This document shows, one piece after another, positions 48,774 to 59,193 of a DNA stretch of 64,000 nucleotides (the stretch's first letter is position 1; the number at the start of each line of letters is the position of its first letter). Position numbers and translations under genes: made by a program. This stretch comes from Blepharisma japonicum. Its lineage: Eukaryota > Ciliophora > Heterotrichea > Heterotrichida > Blepharismidae. The stretch spans positions 434,001 to 498,000 of the forward strand of contig CATKHK010000016.1 of the NCBI GenBank assembly GCA_949751835.1. Direction: 5' to 3'. The notes below the pieces were generated by a model. That model saw nothing but the letters and a program-made list of their open reading frames with translations, ran no database searches and had not been told where the DNA came from.

Positions 48774-49895
48774 CTAGATTCTAAGCCAAGAATTTTCCAA
48801 GTTTTCATTTGTCACAAAAAATTCTTGGAAAGAGTCTCTTCGAATTTTTTCAATTTTTAATTCAGGGACTGGAGAAAGTTTTGGCTTCATAAATTCGTCA
48901 GCTGCTGAGTTATTATTATCTGATATCTCTGAATCTGAGCTTTGTGCTCCATTTTCAGGTGGAAGAGTCGAAATTCTAAGCCTAAAGCCTAAATTTTTGT
49001 TTTTTTCTTTATCATTTTTCATAGATTCTACTGCAGCTTCTACATCAAACCCCTTCTTTTTAATAGCGTCAATAATATTTTGATTTTTTATTTCTTTTCT
49101 TCTTAATTGATGGATTTCTTCATTTAAAAGCTTTATTGCCTCTCCTTTCCTTTTAGTCTCTTCCATAAGAGAATTCATAAAGTACTGAGCCTTTGAATGC
49201 TGTGAGCTAAAATCTTTTAAACTATAAATTTCTTTTTTAAGCATCTCGACTTCTGCAGCAAGTTCAACATTTTCGTTGCTTAATTGTTTTAATTTTTTTT
49301 CTAAAATTGCTTTTTCTTTTTTAATTTTGGCTAATTTTTCTTCGGATTCTTTTTTGGAATTTTCTGAATCGTAATTTTGGAGGCTTGGTAGGTTAGCATT
49401 AAAACAGCTGATAATTCCATTTTTAATTTCACTTAAAATTTGAATAGTGGGTAAAATTTTCAATACTTCATCCAAGGTATCTAAATGGACATTTAATTGG
49501 GCTTTTTGTGATGAGCTGTTTTTAAGATTTTCCATATAATTATCACGGATTTTTTCAAAAATTTGAGAATTTAAAATAGCCTCGTTTGAGCCAGAATTTT
49601 CTTTGACCTTTTGAAACTTTGCTGACGATTTATAAATTTTTGCTACCGCTACTTTAAAAGTGGGGTTCTGAATCAATGGTAGAGGTGTTGAATCGGCTTC
49701 TTTGTCCTTTATTGAAGCTTTGGTTGATAAAAGGGATGAAGTTCTATTTAAACCTTGAGTGCTTTTTATACTAGTTAATTTTTTCCTGGACTGCAATCTT
49801 CGGGAATAAGGAGAGTTACTCAAATCGCTGAAAGATTGATTAGTCTTAGTCGAAAAACTGATAGGCTGTGTGTAAATTGGCTTAATCTCATTCAT
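48774..49895 (-). CDS. Coiled-coil family protein, member 2
   Basis: 373 residues. The start is set at MNEIKPIYTQ because paralogues begin MND; the 35-residue in-frame extension upstream has no counterpart in them. Ser/Arg-rich N-terminus with N-S-P-Y-S-R-R. Helical region with L-D-E-V-L-K-I-L-P-T-I-Q-I-L. Long coiled coil (L-S-N-E-N-V-E-L-A-A-E-V-E-M-L-K) ending in the conserved M-E-E-T-K-R-K-G-E-A-I-K block. Acidic linker, then V-P-E-L-K-I-E ... R-R-D-S-F and the terminal S-W-L-R-I. Confidence 0.8.
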   Translation of the reverse strand: MNEIKPIYTQPISFSTKTNQSFSDLSNSPYSRRLQSRKKLTSIKSTQGLNRTSSLLSTKASIKDKEADSTPLPLIQNPTFKVAVAKIYKSSAKFQKVKENSGSNEAILNSQIFEKIRDNYMENLKNSSSQKAQLNVHLDTLDEVLKILPTIQILSEIKNGIISCFNANLPSLQNYDSENSKKESEEKLAKIKKEKAILEKKLKQLSNENVELAAEVEMLKKEIYSLKDFSSQHSKAQYFMNSLMEETKRKGEAIKLLNEEIHQLRRKEIKNQNIIDAIKKKGFDVEAAVESMKNDKEKNKNLGFRLRISTLPPENGAQSSDSEISDNNNSAADEFMKPKLSPVPELKIEKIRRDSFQEFFVTNENLENSWLRI

Positions 49896-50061
49896 TATTA
49901 TTTTCGTATAGTTATAAATATGAAAAAAAAATGATGTTAAGATAATATATTTATTAATTTTCAAAAAATCTGCAAAATGGCTTGAATTTTTGATGAGCAA
50001 ATTTTAAGGCATAATGCTAAGTTTAAATATAAACATTAATTATATTAAATATTTAATAAAT

Positions 50062-51177
50062 TTATTCTCTGAGTCAAACATTATCTGCAATTTCTTTGTT
50101 TACATAAAGATCTAAAAAGGAATCGGATTTTATGCGAGTTATATCAAGCTCAGGAACCGGTGATGATTTTTTAGAATTTATATTTTCATTTTCGTTGTAA
50201 TCTCCTAATGATCTTTGCTTTTTTTTTGACGGAATTACTGTCAATTGTTTAGAGGGCTGTGGCCTTTTTGCATTTATTTTGGCATTTTCGTTCTCTTTTT
50301 CTTTTATAGAGCTTTTTTTTGAAAAATTATATGTTGTTCCTTTATTTCTTGCAAATTCTATCATTTTCAATAATTTTGCATCTTTTTTCCTCAATTCATA
50401 ATTTTCTGCATTTAGAATCTTGATTGTCTCTCCTTTTCTTTTAGATTCTTCCAATAGCATATTTAAATAATTTTGAGACTTCATCCCTTCTGTATTTCCA
50501 AGAAAAATATCGTTTTCTTTTTTAAGTTTTTCAATTTGATCTATCAGTTCAATATTTTCATTGCTAAGTATTTTAAGTTTTTTATCAAGCTCTACCTTAT
50601 CTTTTTTATATTCTTCAACCTTGATTTCTAGCAATTTTGCCTTTTTTTCTAACTCAATATTATCTAAAACGCAGCTTTCTTCTTTTAATATATTCCTCAG
50701 CCCATCTTTTATTTCTCTCAAAATCTGTAATCCAGGCAGGAAAAGAAGAACTTCTTCGAAAACTTCAAAATAAATTTTCAATACAAAAATTATAGGTTTT
50801 TCAGAAACAGCTTTTAATTTTTCCTTAAAATCTTTTAATAGTTTATCCAACTTTGTGCTGTCTAAAACAAGTTCCCAGGATATGTCTTTATTGTCTTTAG
50901 AGATTGGAGATAAAGATTGATTTATCATTGGGAGTCTAGCTACACTTGTACTCGATTTAAGTAGGGAGTTTTTTGTTCCAGTAATATTCTCTTTAGAGAC
51001 ATTTATTTGGTGACTAAGAGTTGTGATGGTCCTTTGTGGAGGAAGCTTTATTGGATTTAGCTTCTTCCTTATATTGAATACAGGTTTTAAGTAAGGTGAA
51101 GAAGTCAAATCAGTTAATGATTGGCTAAGTTTTGAGTACAATAAAGGTAGGGGTCGAGATTTTTTGGAATCATTCAT
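50062..51177 (-). CDS. Coiled-coil family protein, member 3
   Basis: 371 residues. A TGA (Trp) at 50074-50076 lies four codons before TAA, so the protein ends D-N-V-W-L-R-E, matching the W-[LI]-R end of members 2 and 4. Family blocks are present: T-S-S-P-Y-L-K, L-L-F-L-P-G-L-Q-I-L-R-E-I, L-S-N-E-N-I-E-L, E-E-S-K-R-K-G-E-T-I-K, and V-P-E-L-D-I-T-R-I-K-S-D-S-F. The 3' neighbour starts 166 bp away. Confidence 0.8.
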
Positions 51178-51588
51178 AATGATTATTTTATATTTAAATT
51201 GTTAATATTAATTTATATTAGAGAAGAATTTTATGGTTGTGAACGGACTCACGAAGTACTTTTCGAATACGGTTTAGCCAGTGAAACCTTGATTTATTAT
51301 GAAATTCATTATCCATATTTTAGGACTATTTTATAATATTGAGCATTAAGACCTTCAAGCAAGTGAGTAATAAATTCAACTATTAATTGAAAATTTATCA
51401 ATATCTCGGCTTTTTCCTTATACTTTATTAATATTAGATCATTTATAAATTATATTTTATAATTATAGTAATATTTTATTTATATTAAATGAATATAAAA
51501 GAATTTCTTTTTATTATACATTTTAATTTCAAAAATTTCAACTGCCAAATTTAAGTTTAAATTATTAATACCGTACATTAACTCGATT
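51178..51588. other. Intergenic spacer in the coiled-coil array
   Basis: Mostly AT-rich; a short less AT-rich patch near 51238-51290 has no recognised feature. Confidence 0.4.
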
Positions 51589-52713
51589 TTAGCGTCTTAT
51601 TCATGGCTGCTCCGAAACCTCATAGCTTTCATAAAGCTCCAAAAATGAATCGGACCGAACTCGTTTTATATCTAAATCAGGCACAAGCGATTTTTGCTTC
51701 ATATAGCATTTCTCTTCAATTGAATTATCGCTTTCATCTTCTGAAATATTTTCACTTGAAACTTTATTCTCTGATGACATTGTTAAAAATCTTAAAGGAA
51801 ACTTATCCTTTGAATCAGAATTTTCACTGTTTTTATTAAAATCATTTCTTGGCAGAGTTAAATAGGCTGAAATATTGATTCCTTGAGATTTCATTGTATT
51901 TAATGTTTTCAAAAATCTGGCTTCTTTTAATCTTAACTCATGGTTTTCGGTATTCAAAATTTTTATCATTTCGCCTTTTCTTTTGGTTTCTTCCATTAGA
52001 GAATTTAATATATGCTGTGATTTTGGTTGGTCATTTTGAAAGTCTTTTAAAAATTTTAGCTCATTTGACATTGTATCAATTTTTGCTAAGAGTTCCACAT
52101 TTTCGTTACTTAAAATAATTAATTTCTTCTCAAGCTCTAATTTGTTCTTTTTAAGCTGCTGAATAGAGCTTGCCTGGGCTTTTAATTTAAATTCGATTTT
52201 AGAGTCACCATTCGTAATTCCTGGTGGATCCTCGTCTATGATATTTTTGAGTCCCAATTTTATATCTTTTAGGATGCTTAAGGCTGGCATAGAAACCACA
52301 ATCTCGTCCAACGTTTCACAATATAAATTAACCAAAAATGTTTTTGTTCTAATTTCACAATTTTTCAATTTTTCTTCATAATTTACTCTGATTTTTTCCA
52401 AAATCGCTGGATTAATAAGGTTATCCCATAACAGTGCTTTATTTTTGGGTTTCTGGGAATTCATAGGTGATTTCCCATTAGAGACCTTTATAGGGCTTAA
52501 ATTAGATTTTGCCACCGGTGATATAGACTCTTTTTGTGCTAGTTTAGTGAGGGTAATTGTTCGCTTTAATTCTTGTGGAAGCTTAGTTATCGATAATTGG
52601 TTTCTCTTATGGTTCAGTCCTTTTGAATATGGTGACGAGTTAAGTTCACTGAAGGTCTGACTAAGTTTTGAGGTTGATAAAGATTGCAACATGAGGATTT
52701 TTTTATCATTCAT
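51589..52713 (-). CDS. Coiled-coil family protein, member 4
   Basis: 374 residues. The frame continues through a TGA (Trp) to end E-Q-P-W-I-R-R, consistent with members 2 and 3. It begins MNDKKILM, has N-S-S-P-Y-S-K-G and P-A-L-S-I-L-K-D-I, then a coiled coil (L-S-N-E-N-V-E-L-L-A-K-I-D) and M-E-E-T-K-R-K-G-E-M-I-K. It closes with V-P-D-L-D-I-K-R-V-R-S-D-S-F. Most 5' of the array on the minus strand. Confidence 0.8.
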
Positions 52714-53231
52714 TTTATAGAGCTTAATAATTATTAGTTATGAATGAAGCATTTGGGGAAATTTCAGCCTTTATTTCTTTACGATAAATATGAAACTTCA
52801 TTGAATGTTTAGATATATGCATATGTGAGTATAAGAGGAAAGAACAAGTAAATGATAAGATGAAGCAATAAATTTTCCAGAGAAAGAAAAAAATTGGACA
52901 ATTGGGGACAGAAAATTAGCTAATTTTGATAGATAAGGAGGGTTGAATACTATATGGCAAATTATTAATAAATCAATCTTATCTCGTAAAAATTAATAAA
53001 AATATTTATTATAAGAATGCTTTATACATTCTTTAGCAAAATCAGTTAGAATATCCTTTTATTTAATTGAAAATCTCCAAGAATAGCCTAAAATCCTTAT
53101 GTCAGAAGCCCCAACTTATATTAACTGCCTCATTATTCTATCATCTTTCTATTTTAAAAATCCCATCTCTCTGTTTTATCAAAATCTCTTAATTTTGTAT
53201 TACCTTTATTTAATTATGGCTAAAAACCAAA
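52714..53231. other. Intergenic spacer between the coiled-coil array and eIF4E
   Basis: Divergent spacer of about 520 AT-rich bases. A stray out-of-frame ATG at 53216 precedes the eIF4E start; nothing else recognised. Confidence 0.4.
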
Positions 53232-53789
53232 ATGTCACATGCAATAGCTAATAAAATGGGTCATGATTTAGAATACCCATGGGAGTTCTACGTAACACGC
53301 AACAAGAAAAAAACCAACAAGCAAAAAATCACCCTCAAAGCTTGGGAAGAAAGACTGAAAAAAATCAACACTTTTAAGACCGTGGAAGATTTTTGGCACG
53401 TATACAACAACATCAAAGTTCCCACAGATATCAAAGGCAGAGGGGATTATTTTCTATTTAGAGAGGGAATTTTGCCAGAGTGGGAAGACCCTCGTAATGC
53501 TCAAGGAGGAGCCTGGTCTTTTAAGACTGAGCACTTGGAAAAAATCAATGAGCAATGGCTAAATTCAGAGCTGGCTTTAATTGGGTGTCAATTCTTGGAC
53601 TTATCACCACACATTTGTGGAGCTGAACTTTCTGTCCGCATAAATAGGTTCAGAATTGCTATTTGGACAGATACAATTGAAGAGCGCTACATACAGGGTG
53701 TTGGACTTAAACTTAAAGATATCTTGGGAAGAGAAGCCACTTTAGAGTTTAGGAAACATTTTGACGAAAAAGTTTTATTTACTTTATAG
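53232..53789 (+). CDS. EIF4E: Eukaryotic translation initiation factor 4E
   Basis: 185 residues. Binds the m7G cap of mRNA and recruits eIF4G. It shows the eIF4E hallmarks: Y-P-W-E-F-Y (W17), cap-sandwich candidates W38 (K-A-W-E-E) and W84 followed by E85 (P-E-W-E-D), and T-V-E-D-F-W-H-V-Y-N, with a later basic region. The N-terminal extension before the core is very short. It is intronless and ends in TAG. Confidence 0.93.
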   Translation: MSHAIANKMGHDLEYPWEFYVTRNKKKTNKQKITLKAWEERLKKINTFKTVEDFWHVYNNIKVPTDIKGRGDYFLFREGILPEWEDPRNAQGGAWSFKTEHLEKINEQWLNSELALIGCQFLDLSPHICGAELSVRINRFRIAIWTDTIEERYIQGVGLKLKDILGREATLEFRKHFDEKVLFTL

Positions 53790-53899
53790 ATAATTAGAAT
53801 TCCTTATTAATTTCTCTAAAAAATTCAACATAAAAGCTTATTATTGGATTTCCTACAATCCTATGCAATTTTTGCCACGGATTTAAATATCATTAAAAA

Positions 53900-55036
53900 A
53901 TGGAAAGATCAACCAGGGCACCAAACACAAGTGTCGCACAAAATGTGTCGTCAGCGTCTGCAAGGAGACGTGTAGGCGACCTAAGTGACTCAATGAACCG
54001 CATGAGTATTGAAGAACGCAAAATAGGGAGTGGTAGCTTTACATATAATTGCGACAAAGTAATTGGGCAAGGCAGCTTTGGAAAAGTTTACCAAGCTGTA
54101 ATCGCAGAAACTGGGGAAACAGTTGCAATTAAAAAGGTTTTACAAGATCGGAGATATAAAAATCGTGAGCTCCAAATAATGAAAGAATTGAATCACCCAA
54201 ATGTTGTTACTCTCCGCCACGCCTTTTATACCTCAGGTGAAAGGCCTGATGAGCTGTATTTAAACGTAGTAATGGACTTTATTCCAGACACCTTATATAG
54301 AGTCACAAAACAATATAGCAGGATGAGGCAGCCTGTGCCTATTTTAGTAGTGAAATTATATGCTTATCAACTGATGAGAGGTTTGGCTTATCTTCATGCA
54401 GTAGGGGTTTGCCATCGTGATATTAAGCCTCAAAATGTGCTGGTGGATACAAATACGCATAAAATAAAGCTTTGTGATTTTGGCTCGGCTAAAAAACTGG
54501 TCCGTGGAGAGCCAAATGTTAGTTATATTTGCTCAAGATATTATAGAGCTCCTGAGCTAATTTTTGGGGCTACTGATTATACCCCAGCTATTGACGTATG
54601 AAGTGCTGGAGCTGTTGTAGCAGAATTAATATTGGGACAGCCTCTCTTTCCGGGAGAAAGTGGAGTCGACCAACTTGTAGAAATCATAAAAATCCTAGGA
54701 ACACCTACAAGAGAACAAATTTATGATATGAACCCAAGCTACACAGAAAATAAATTCCCTCAAATTAGGCAGCACCCTTGAAATAGAGTTTTTAAGCAAA
54801 GGACCCCACAGGATCTCATTGATTTTATCGCAAGCTTGTTAGTGTATTCTCCTCAAATAAGACCTAATGCTCTACAAAGCTTGGCCCATCCTTGTTTTGA
54901 TGTGCTGAGAGATCAAAATACTAGACTTCCTAATGGAGAAGAACTGCCTTGCTTATTTAATTGGACTGAAGAAGAATTAAGTGCAGGAAATCCTGAGTTG
55001 TTTAGTCAGTTAACTCCAGCTTGGTATCATGAATAA
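53900..55036 (+). CDS. GSK3: Glycogen synthase kinase 3 (Ser/Thr kinase)
   Basis: 378 residues, TGA read as Trp at residue 234 (D-V-W-S-A-G) and at a second site. Glycine loop G-Q-G-S-F-G-K-V (56-63), catalytic Lys78 (V-A-I-K), Glu90, H-R-D (172-174) and D-F-G (193-195) are all present. The activation loop [12 protein letters not shown] has the tyrosine (209) whose phosphorylation activates GSK-3. The hinge-side [10 protein letters not shown] and [15 protein letters not shown] are typical. GSK-3 regulates many pathways by phosphorylating primed substrates. Confidence 0.97.
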
Positions 55037-55166
55037 TTCTAAGAATTCTGTTTTTAATAAAAATCATAAGCTTATCCAAGAATTGAATCAAAATTTTGCC
55101 TAATTTTCTTTATTAATACAATCGCAGTTTGAATTTTTATGTTATTGAATTGCCATTTAATTTAAA

Positions 55167-55784
55167 ATGTGGAACCAAAAAGCATCATGCAAAATTACAC
55201 AAGAGCTAGACTTCGCCCGTGAGCATTTAATCCATCAATATAAACTTGGCAAAATCAAGTCAAGAATCGACAACAAGCCTCCTAGAAAAATGCCGCACGT
55301 TTTCAGCAAAGCAAAAAAAGGATTAAAAGAAGAAGAACGGCTCAATGAAATGCAGCATACAAATCATTTGCTTCTTCAGAAACTCTTATTAATTGATACA
55401 AAGCCAAGCCAAGCATCAACTCCTATATGTGCTTCGTTAAAATCTTTGAATAGAAAGAATAGAATTGAAGAACTGACCAAAATTAGTGAAGAAAACAGAA
55501 GAATTTTGAGGAAAATAAATACGGCTGGGTCACATTATAATGCAAGAAAGCTAGATCAAGACTATAGACAGCACGAGTATCTAGCTTACCAACTTTCTGA
55601 AAATGCTCGGAGAATTCCAAGCAGAACTTCATATACAATTAACGAGATCCTTGATGGGACTGGAATAATAAGCTCTGGGGTCAGAAGTAACAGGACTTTA
55701 AGACCAAACAGTGCATATCCAACCTCGAGAAGAGAAAATAAACTTACCAGGCCTCAGTCAGCAAATGACTTAGACGAGTTTTAA
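55167..55784 (+). CDS. CFAP97/Hemingway-like ciliary protein
   Basis: 205 residues. The central region (about 55-150) has the CFAP97 pattern: R-L-N-E-M-Q-H-T-N, then R-K-N-R-I-E-E-L-T-K-I-S-E-E-N-R-R-I-L-R-K-I and the Y-N-A-R-K-L-D-Q-D-Y-R-Q-H-E-Y-L ending. The C-terminus is basic and Ser-rich. Members are needed for axoneme assembly or sperm tail formation in animals. Assignment by pattern only. Confidence 0.62.
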   Translation: MWNQKASCKITQELDFAREHLIHQYKLGKIKSRIDNKPPRKMPHVFSKAKKGLKEEERLNEMQHTNHLLLQKLLLIDTKPSQASTPICASLKSLNRKNRIEELTKISEENRRILRKINTAGSHYNARKLDQDYRQHEYLAYQLSENARRIPSRTSYTINEILDGTGIISSGVRSNRTLRPNSAYPTSRRENKLTRPQSANDLDEF

Positions 55785-55833
55785 TAGACTTAATGACTAT
55801 TTTTAGATAATTAAATCAAATAGTTATGAAATA

Positions 55834-56379
55834 ATGGGCTTATTCTTATCTAGACTATGGAGGAAGCTTAGAAAGGATTATGAATATAAAATTGTCCTAG
55901 TAGGACTCGCAAATGCTGGCAAGACCACTATCCTTTACAAGCTGCGCCTAGGTGAAGTTGTAAGCGCTCACCCTACAATAGGCAGCAATGTGGAAGAAAT
56001 CAAGCAAGGAAACGTCAGACTTCAAGTGTGAGATCTAGGCGGCCAAGAGTCTTTAAGAGCCTCATGAAGTACGTATTTTGTGTCTACAGAAGCTGTAATT
56101 TTTGTAGTTGATAGTGCTGATGTTCATAATGCTTTATTGGCGAAGATGGAGCTTTTTAATTTGCTTTTGCATGCTGATTTAAGAGCTGCCCCAGTTTTGA
56201 TTTTAGCAAATAAGCAAGATTTACCAGTTGCAGCACCTCCTAATCAAATTTCAGAACTATTGGATTTAGTATCAATTAGAGATCACGAATGACATTTGCA
56301 AGCTAGCTCTGCAATAACTGGGCAAGGTCTTGAAGAAGGTATAGAGTGGTTATGTGATAAGCTGAGTAATAAACACTAA
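55834..56379 (+). CDS. ARL5-like small GTPase
   Basis: 181 residues with TGA as Trp in the V-W-D-L-G-G-Q switch II motif and elsewhere. It begins [10 protein letters not shown], nearly the ARL5 start, with Gly2 for myristoylation. P-loop G-L-A-N-A-G-K-T (24-31), switch [14 protein letters not shown], and S-S-A-I-T-G-Q-G all fit ARL5, a trans-Golgi regulator. The third P-loop residue is Ala where ARLs usually have Asp. Length agrees with ARL5. Confidence 0.9.
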
Positions 56380-56662
56380 TTAAAATATCTGGTAAATCAT
56401 CAAATTAATTTAATAAGTCTTTTATAGTATTATGTCTAAATAATGACTTACATTATTCATTTTCCTTCAAAGTTCTCCCCTTTGCTATCAAAATAAAAAG
56501 CTTAATTTCTCTTATTAAAGACGATTTTCATGAGGGAGCCTAAAAGTATAATTGTGCAGGCATAAAAAACAAAAAACAGTCAATCTATGCAAAAAGTCTA
56601 AAATGGCATAAATTATTTTGAAGTAGATGCATTATAGAAGAATTATATAAGTTTACATTAAT

Positions 56663-57349
56663 TTAATTAAAAAATGAACTAGGCTGCCTTTTATGGCCGC
56701 TTCTAGCCCTATTGAATTCACCGAGATCATTTTTCCTCAATAGACTATTTCTCATAAAATTTTCACATAGTGGCATCCTCTTATCCTTTTCTTTACAAAA
56801 AGATTCATTAATAAAAGATTTATTAGTCGCAGAGCTAAATGACGAATAAATTGTAGGATCAGCAAAAGACTCATCATATGTAATAAAATTTCTTTCATTC
56901 CCAAGCTTCTTTGTAGTTTGTTTTAAGTTTGTGCTTATGTCGCAAAATGAAACCCCTCGCTTGTGCTTTGAAGTTTGATTAGAATTTTTTTGAGTTAAGT
57001 AACTGTTTATGCGAGAAATCGCATGCTCTTTTTCTTTTGCAGTTAATTTTCGATGATTATCAACAATATTTCCATCATACATTTTCAGAAAAGAAGATAT
57101 TGGCATTATAAATTTCTTTGTAGAAAATATATAACGTTGAAAAATTTGTTGTACTTTCAATTTTTGCTCTTCTGGTTCTGGGATATTTATTAATAGGGAA
57201 TTCTATATAAAAATTACCATATTCTCTAGGTCGATTTCTCCTTGGCTATCAGGATCGATGAGTTTAAGTATGCTAAATAAAGGAGATATTTTTGAACTAC
57301 TTTTTGAGGGCTTTAAGCTTTGGGATCTTTGATGTTTATAACAATTCAT
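56663..57349 (-). CDS. EF-hand-like protein
   Basis: 223 residues after splicing a 15-nt intron (57203-57217). Residues about 25-45 hold one EF-hand-like loop (L-I-D-P-D-S-Q-G-E-I-D-L) whose twelfth position is Asn rather than the usual Glu, so calcium binding is uncertain. The rest is basic, Ser/Asn-rich (M-P-I-S-S-F-L-K-M, then low complexity). Function unknown. Confidence 0.7.
57203..57217 (-). other. 15-nt intron in the EF-hand-like gene
   Basis: GTAATTTTTATATAG on the minus strand, containing an in-frame TAG. Removal joins L-E-N-M to N-S-L-L-I-N-I. Identical to the intron at 25989-26003. Confidence 0.9.
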
Positions 57350-57576
57350 ATTCAGACTTAATTATTAACGGAATCTTCGAAAGCCAAGAGAAAATATGAA
57401 AAAATCATAAAAAACATTATTGCTTATAATATAAAACCAAGGCTTTTTAGCTTATTTATCAAGGAAAAGAGAAGTAAAATATTGACATTAGATTCGATTA
57501 TTTAATTAATATTATACTAAAAGGAATAAATCTCCTTAACTATTCATAATGTTGTAAATAAATAATTAATACTCTA

Positions 57577-57972
57577 ATGAATGAGCAGCAATGCGACATA
57601 AATCAGCCTCTAATTGAAGAAGCCAAAACAACTGACGGCAAATCAGAAAATTTAGAATCACTTACTCCTGAACCACAGCTAGAAACCCAAAGTGAAGCCA
57701 AAACAGAAGTATCTCATCATAATGAAGTAAAATTGCCTATACAAAATCACCAAAATGTGCAGCTTGTAATCTGCCCTAAATGCAAAAATGAGGTTACTAC
57801 AATTACAAAGCTCAAACCTGGACTTATATCATATTTGTGCTGCTGCGCTATGGTGTGCTTACTTATTCCATGCTGCTGCGTTCCTTTTATGTGCAGACCA
57901 TGCCTGGATACTTCTCATATATGTCCGAGGTGTAAAAAAGAAATTTATAGCTCAGGATTATTACCTATGTAA
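57577..57972 (+). CDS. LITAF-like membrane zinc-domain protein
   Basis: 131 residues. Acidic, Pro/Gln-rich N-terminus of about 60 residues, then a LITAF-type domain. It has C-P-K-C-K-N-E-V-T-T, a Cys-rich hydrophobic hairpin (L-C-C-C-A-M-V-C-L-L-I-P-C-C-C) and H-I-C-P-R-C-K-K-E. LITAF domains insert monotopically in endosomal membranes and bind zinc. Good family match. Confidence 0.85.
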   Translation: MNEQQCDINQPLIEEAKTTDGKSENLESLTPEPQLETQSEAKTEVSHHNEVKLPIQNHQNVQLVICPKCKNEVTTITKLKPGLISYLCCCAMVCLLIPCCCVPFMCRPCLDTSHICPRCKKEIYSSGLLPM

Positions 57973-58037
57973 AATTAAGGCTTTTATTGAATAATTCTTC
58001 AATTTAACAAAAAATGGTCAGGGAATCTTTCCGAGAC

Positions 58038-58664
58038 TTAATGCTGGATATTAGCTCTTCTTCTACAGCATTTAAATAAAAAATCGAAATAAGATTGTTT
58101 TGTAGGCTGCGGGTCTGGGATTAACTGTGGCTCTTGTATAGGCTGCTCTTTTGTAGCCTCTTGGACAGGCTCTTTTTTGCTCTCAAACGTCTTTTGTGCT
58201 ATTTTTTTGGTTTTTTCTTTATAAGCACTGATTTTTTTCTTCAGTTCTAGCTGTGCTTCGTATATACTGTTATCATTCGGCTCCAGATTCCTAGCTTCTT
58301 TTAAGTCTTTTCTCGCTTCATCATAATTTGCGAGCTCCATATTGGCTACCCCTCTTCTATACAGTGCTTTAGAATTCTCTGGTTCTAAGCTTAAAACATC
58401 TGAACAATGAATAATCACATTTTCATAAGAACTTTTCATTTTAAGGTAGCAAGCTGAAAGATTTAAAAGACAAGGGATTTTTATTTCTTTTACGTATTTC
58501 ATTGCGTCTTCTTCAGCGATTTTTGCATCTTTAAACAAATAATTTATAGCAAGAAGGGCTTTTGAGTAAGATTTGCTGGCATTTTCAATTTCCCCAAGCT
58601 TAAAAAGTCGATTTCCTTCATCTTTTTCTTGATAAGGGATAAGGAGTTTTTCTTCTTCTTCCAT
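58038..58664 (-). CDS. TPR-repeat protein
   Basis: 208 residues. Three TPR motifs at about residues 14-150, as in FKBP-type co-chaperones (K-D-E-G-N-R-L-F-K-L-G, L-L-N-L-S-A-C-Y-L-K, K-A-L-Y-R-R-G-V-A-N). A linker rich in Gln, Pro and Lys follows, with a short terminal C-C-R-R-R segment that might be acylated. Likely binds Hsp90/Hsp70 tails or is a scaffold. Confidence 0.8.
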   Translation of the reverse strand: MEEEEKLLIPYQEKDEGNRLFKLGEIENASKSYSKALLAINYLFKDAKIAEEDAMKYVKEIKIPCLLNLSACYLKMKSSYENVIIHCSDVLSLEPENSKALYRRGVANMELANYDEARKDLKEARNLEPNDNSIYEAQLELKKKISAYKEKTKKIAQKTFESKKEPVQEATKEQPIQEPQLIPDPQPTKQSYFDFLFKCCRRRANIQH

Positions 58665-58700
58665 AATAAAAAATAATTATATATTTAATTGTCAATTAGC

Positions 58701-59174
58701 TTAAAATGGAGCTTTACCTCTAGGTGGGGCTTTTTTAAACTTAAAAAACATCAAAAGTCCAAAAACCGCCTCAATCACTTGGAAAAATAATAAAATCGCA
58801 TTTGTTACGACATCAGCATTAAATCTGAATAAAAAATACACAAAAGTTTGTAGTGCTATATAAAAGATGCTGGCTAAAATAGCTGGGATCGATAAGGCAA
58901 GAAACCACAAAACAGCACTGACCCCTTCACTTTTATTAGCTATTGAGCCTATATGATTTTTACCTACGAAAATCCTAAAAAATTGTAAAACAGCAAAAAA
59001 ACACAGCCCGGCATATTCAGGAGCAATTGTATTATAAGGGTAAATCAAATAAGAGCCTTTGTATATATAAATCATAGTAGCTACTACAAAGTACCAAGCT
59101 GAATACAGTCAGTCAAAATACAGCAAAGTCTGTAAGGGAAGAATTGTCAGCGGCTTATTTGCAAGATTTATCAT
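58701..59174 (-). CDS. TMEM216: TMEM216-like ciliary transition-zone membrane protein
   Basis: 157 residues, ATG at 59174, continuous through a TGA (Trp). The P-L-T-I-L-P-L-Q-T-L-L-Y-F start, W-Y-F-V-V-A ... I-Y-K-G, and R-I-F-V-G-K-N with N-K after it match TMEM216/TMEM17. Four membrane helices are predicted. TMEM216 belongs to the MKS module of the transition zone at the base of cilia. Only 19 bp separate it from the upstream gene. Confidence 0.88.
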
Positions 59175-59193
59175 TTATTTTTAATTTAACCAA

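Noticed and set aside
49896-50000. Upstream in-frame extension of coiled-coil member 2
   Set aside because: 35 hydrophobic residues with no counterpart in paralogues, which begin at MND or MNE.
53216-53231. Earlier ATG before eIF4E
   Set aside because: Out of frame with eIF4E and terminates quickly; not an in-frame extension.
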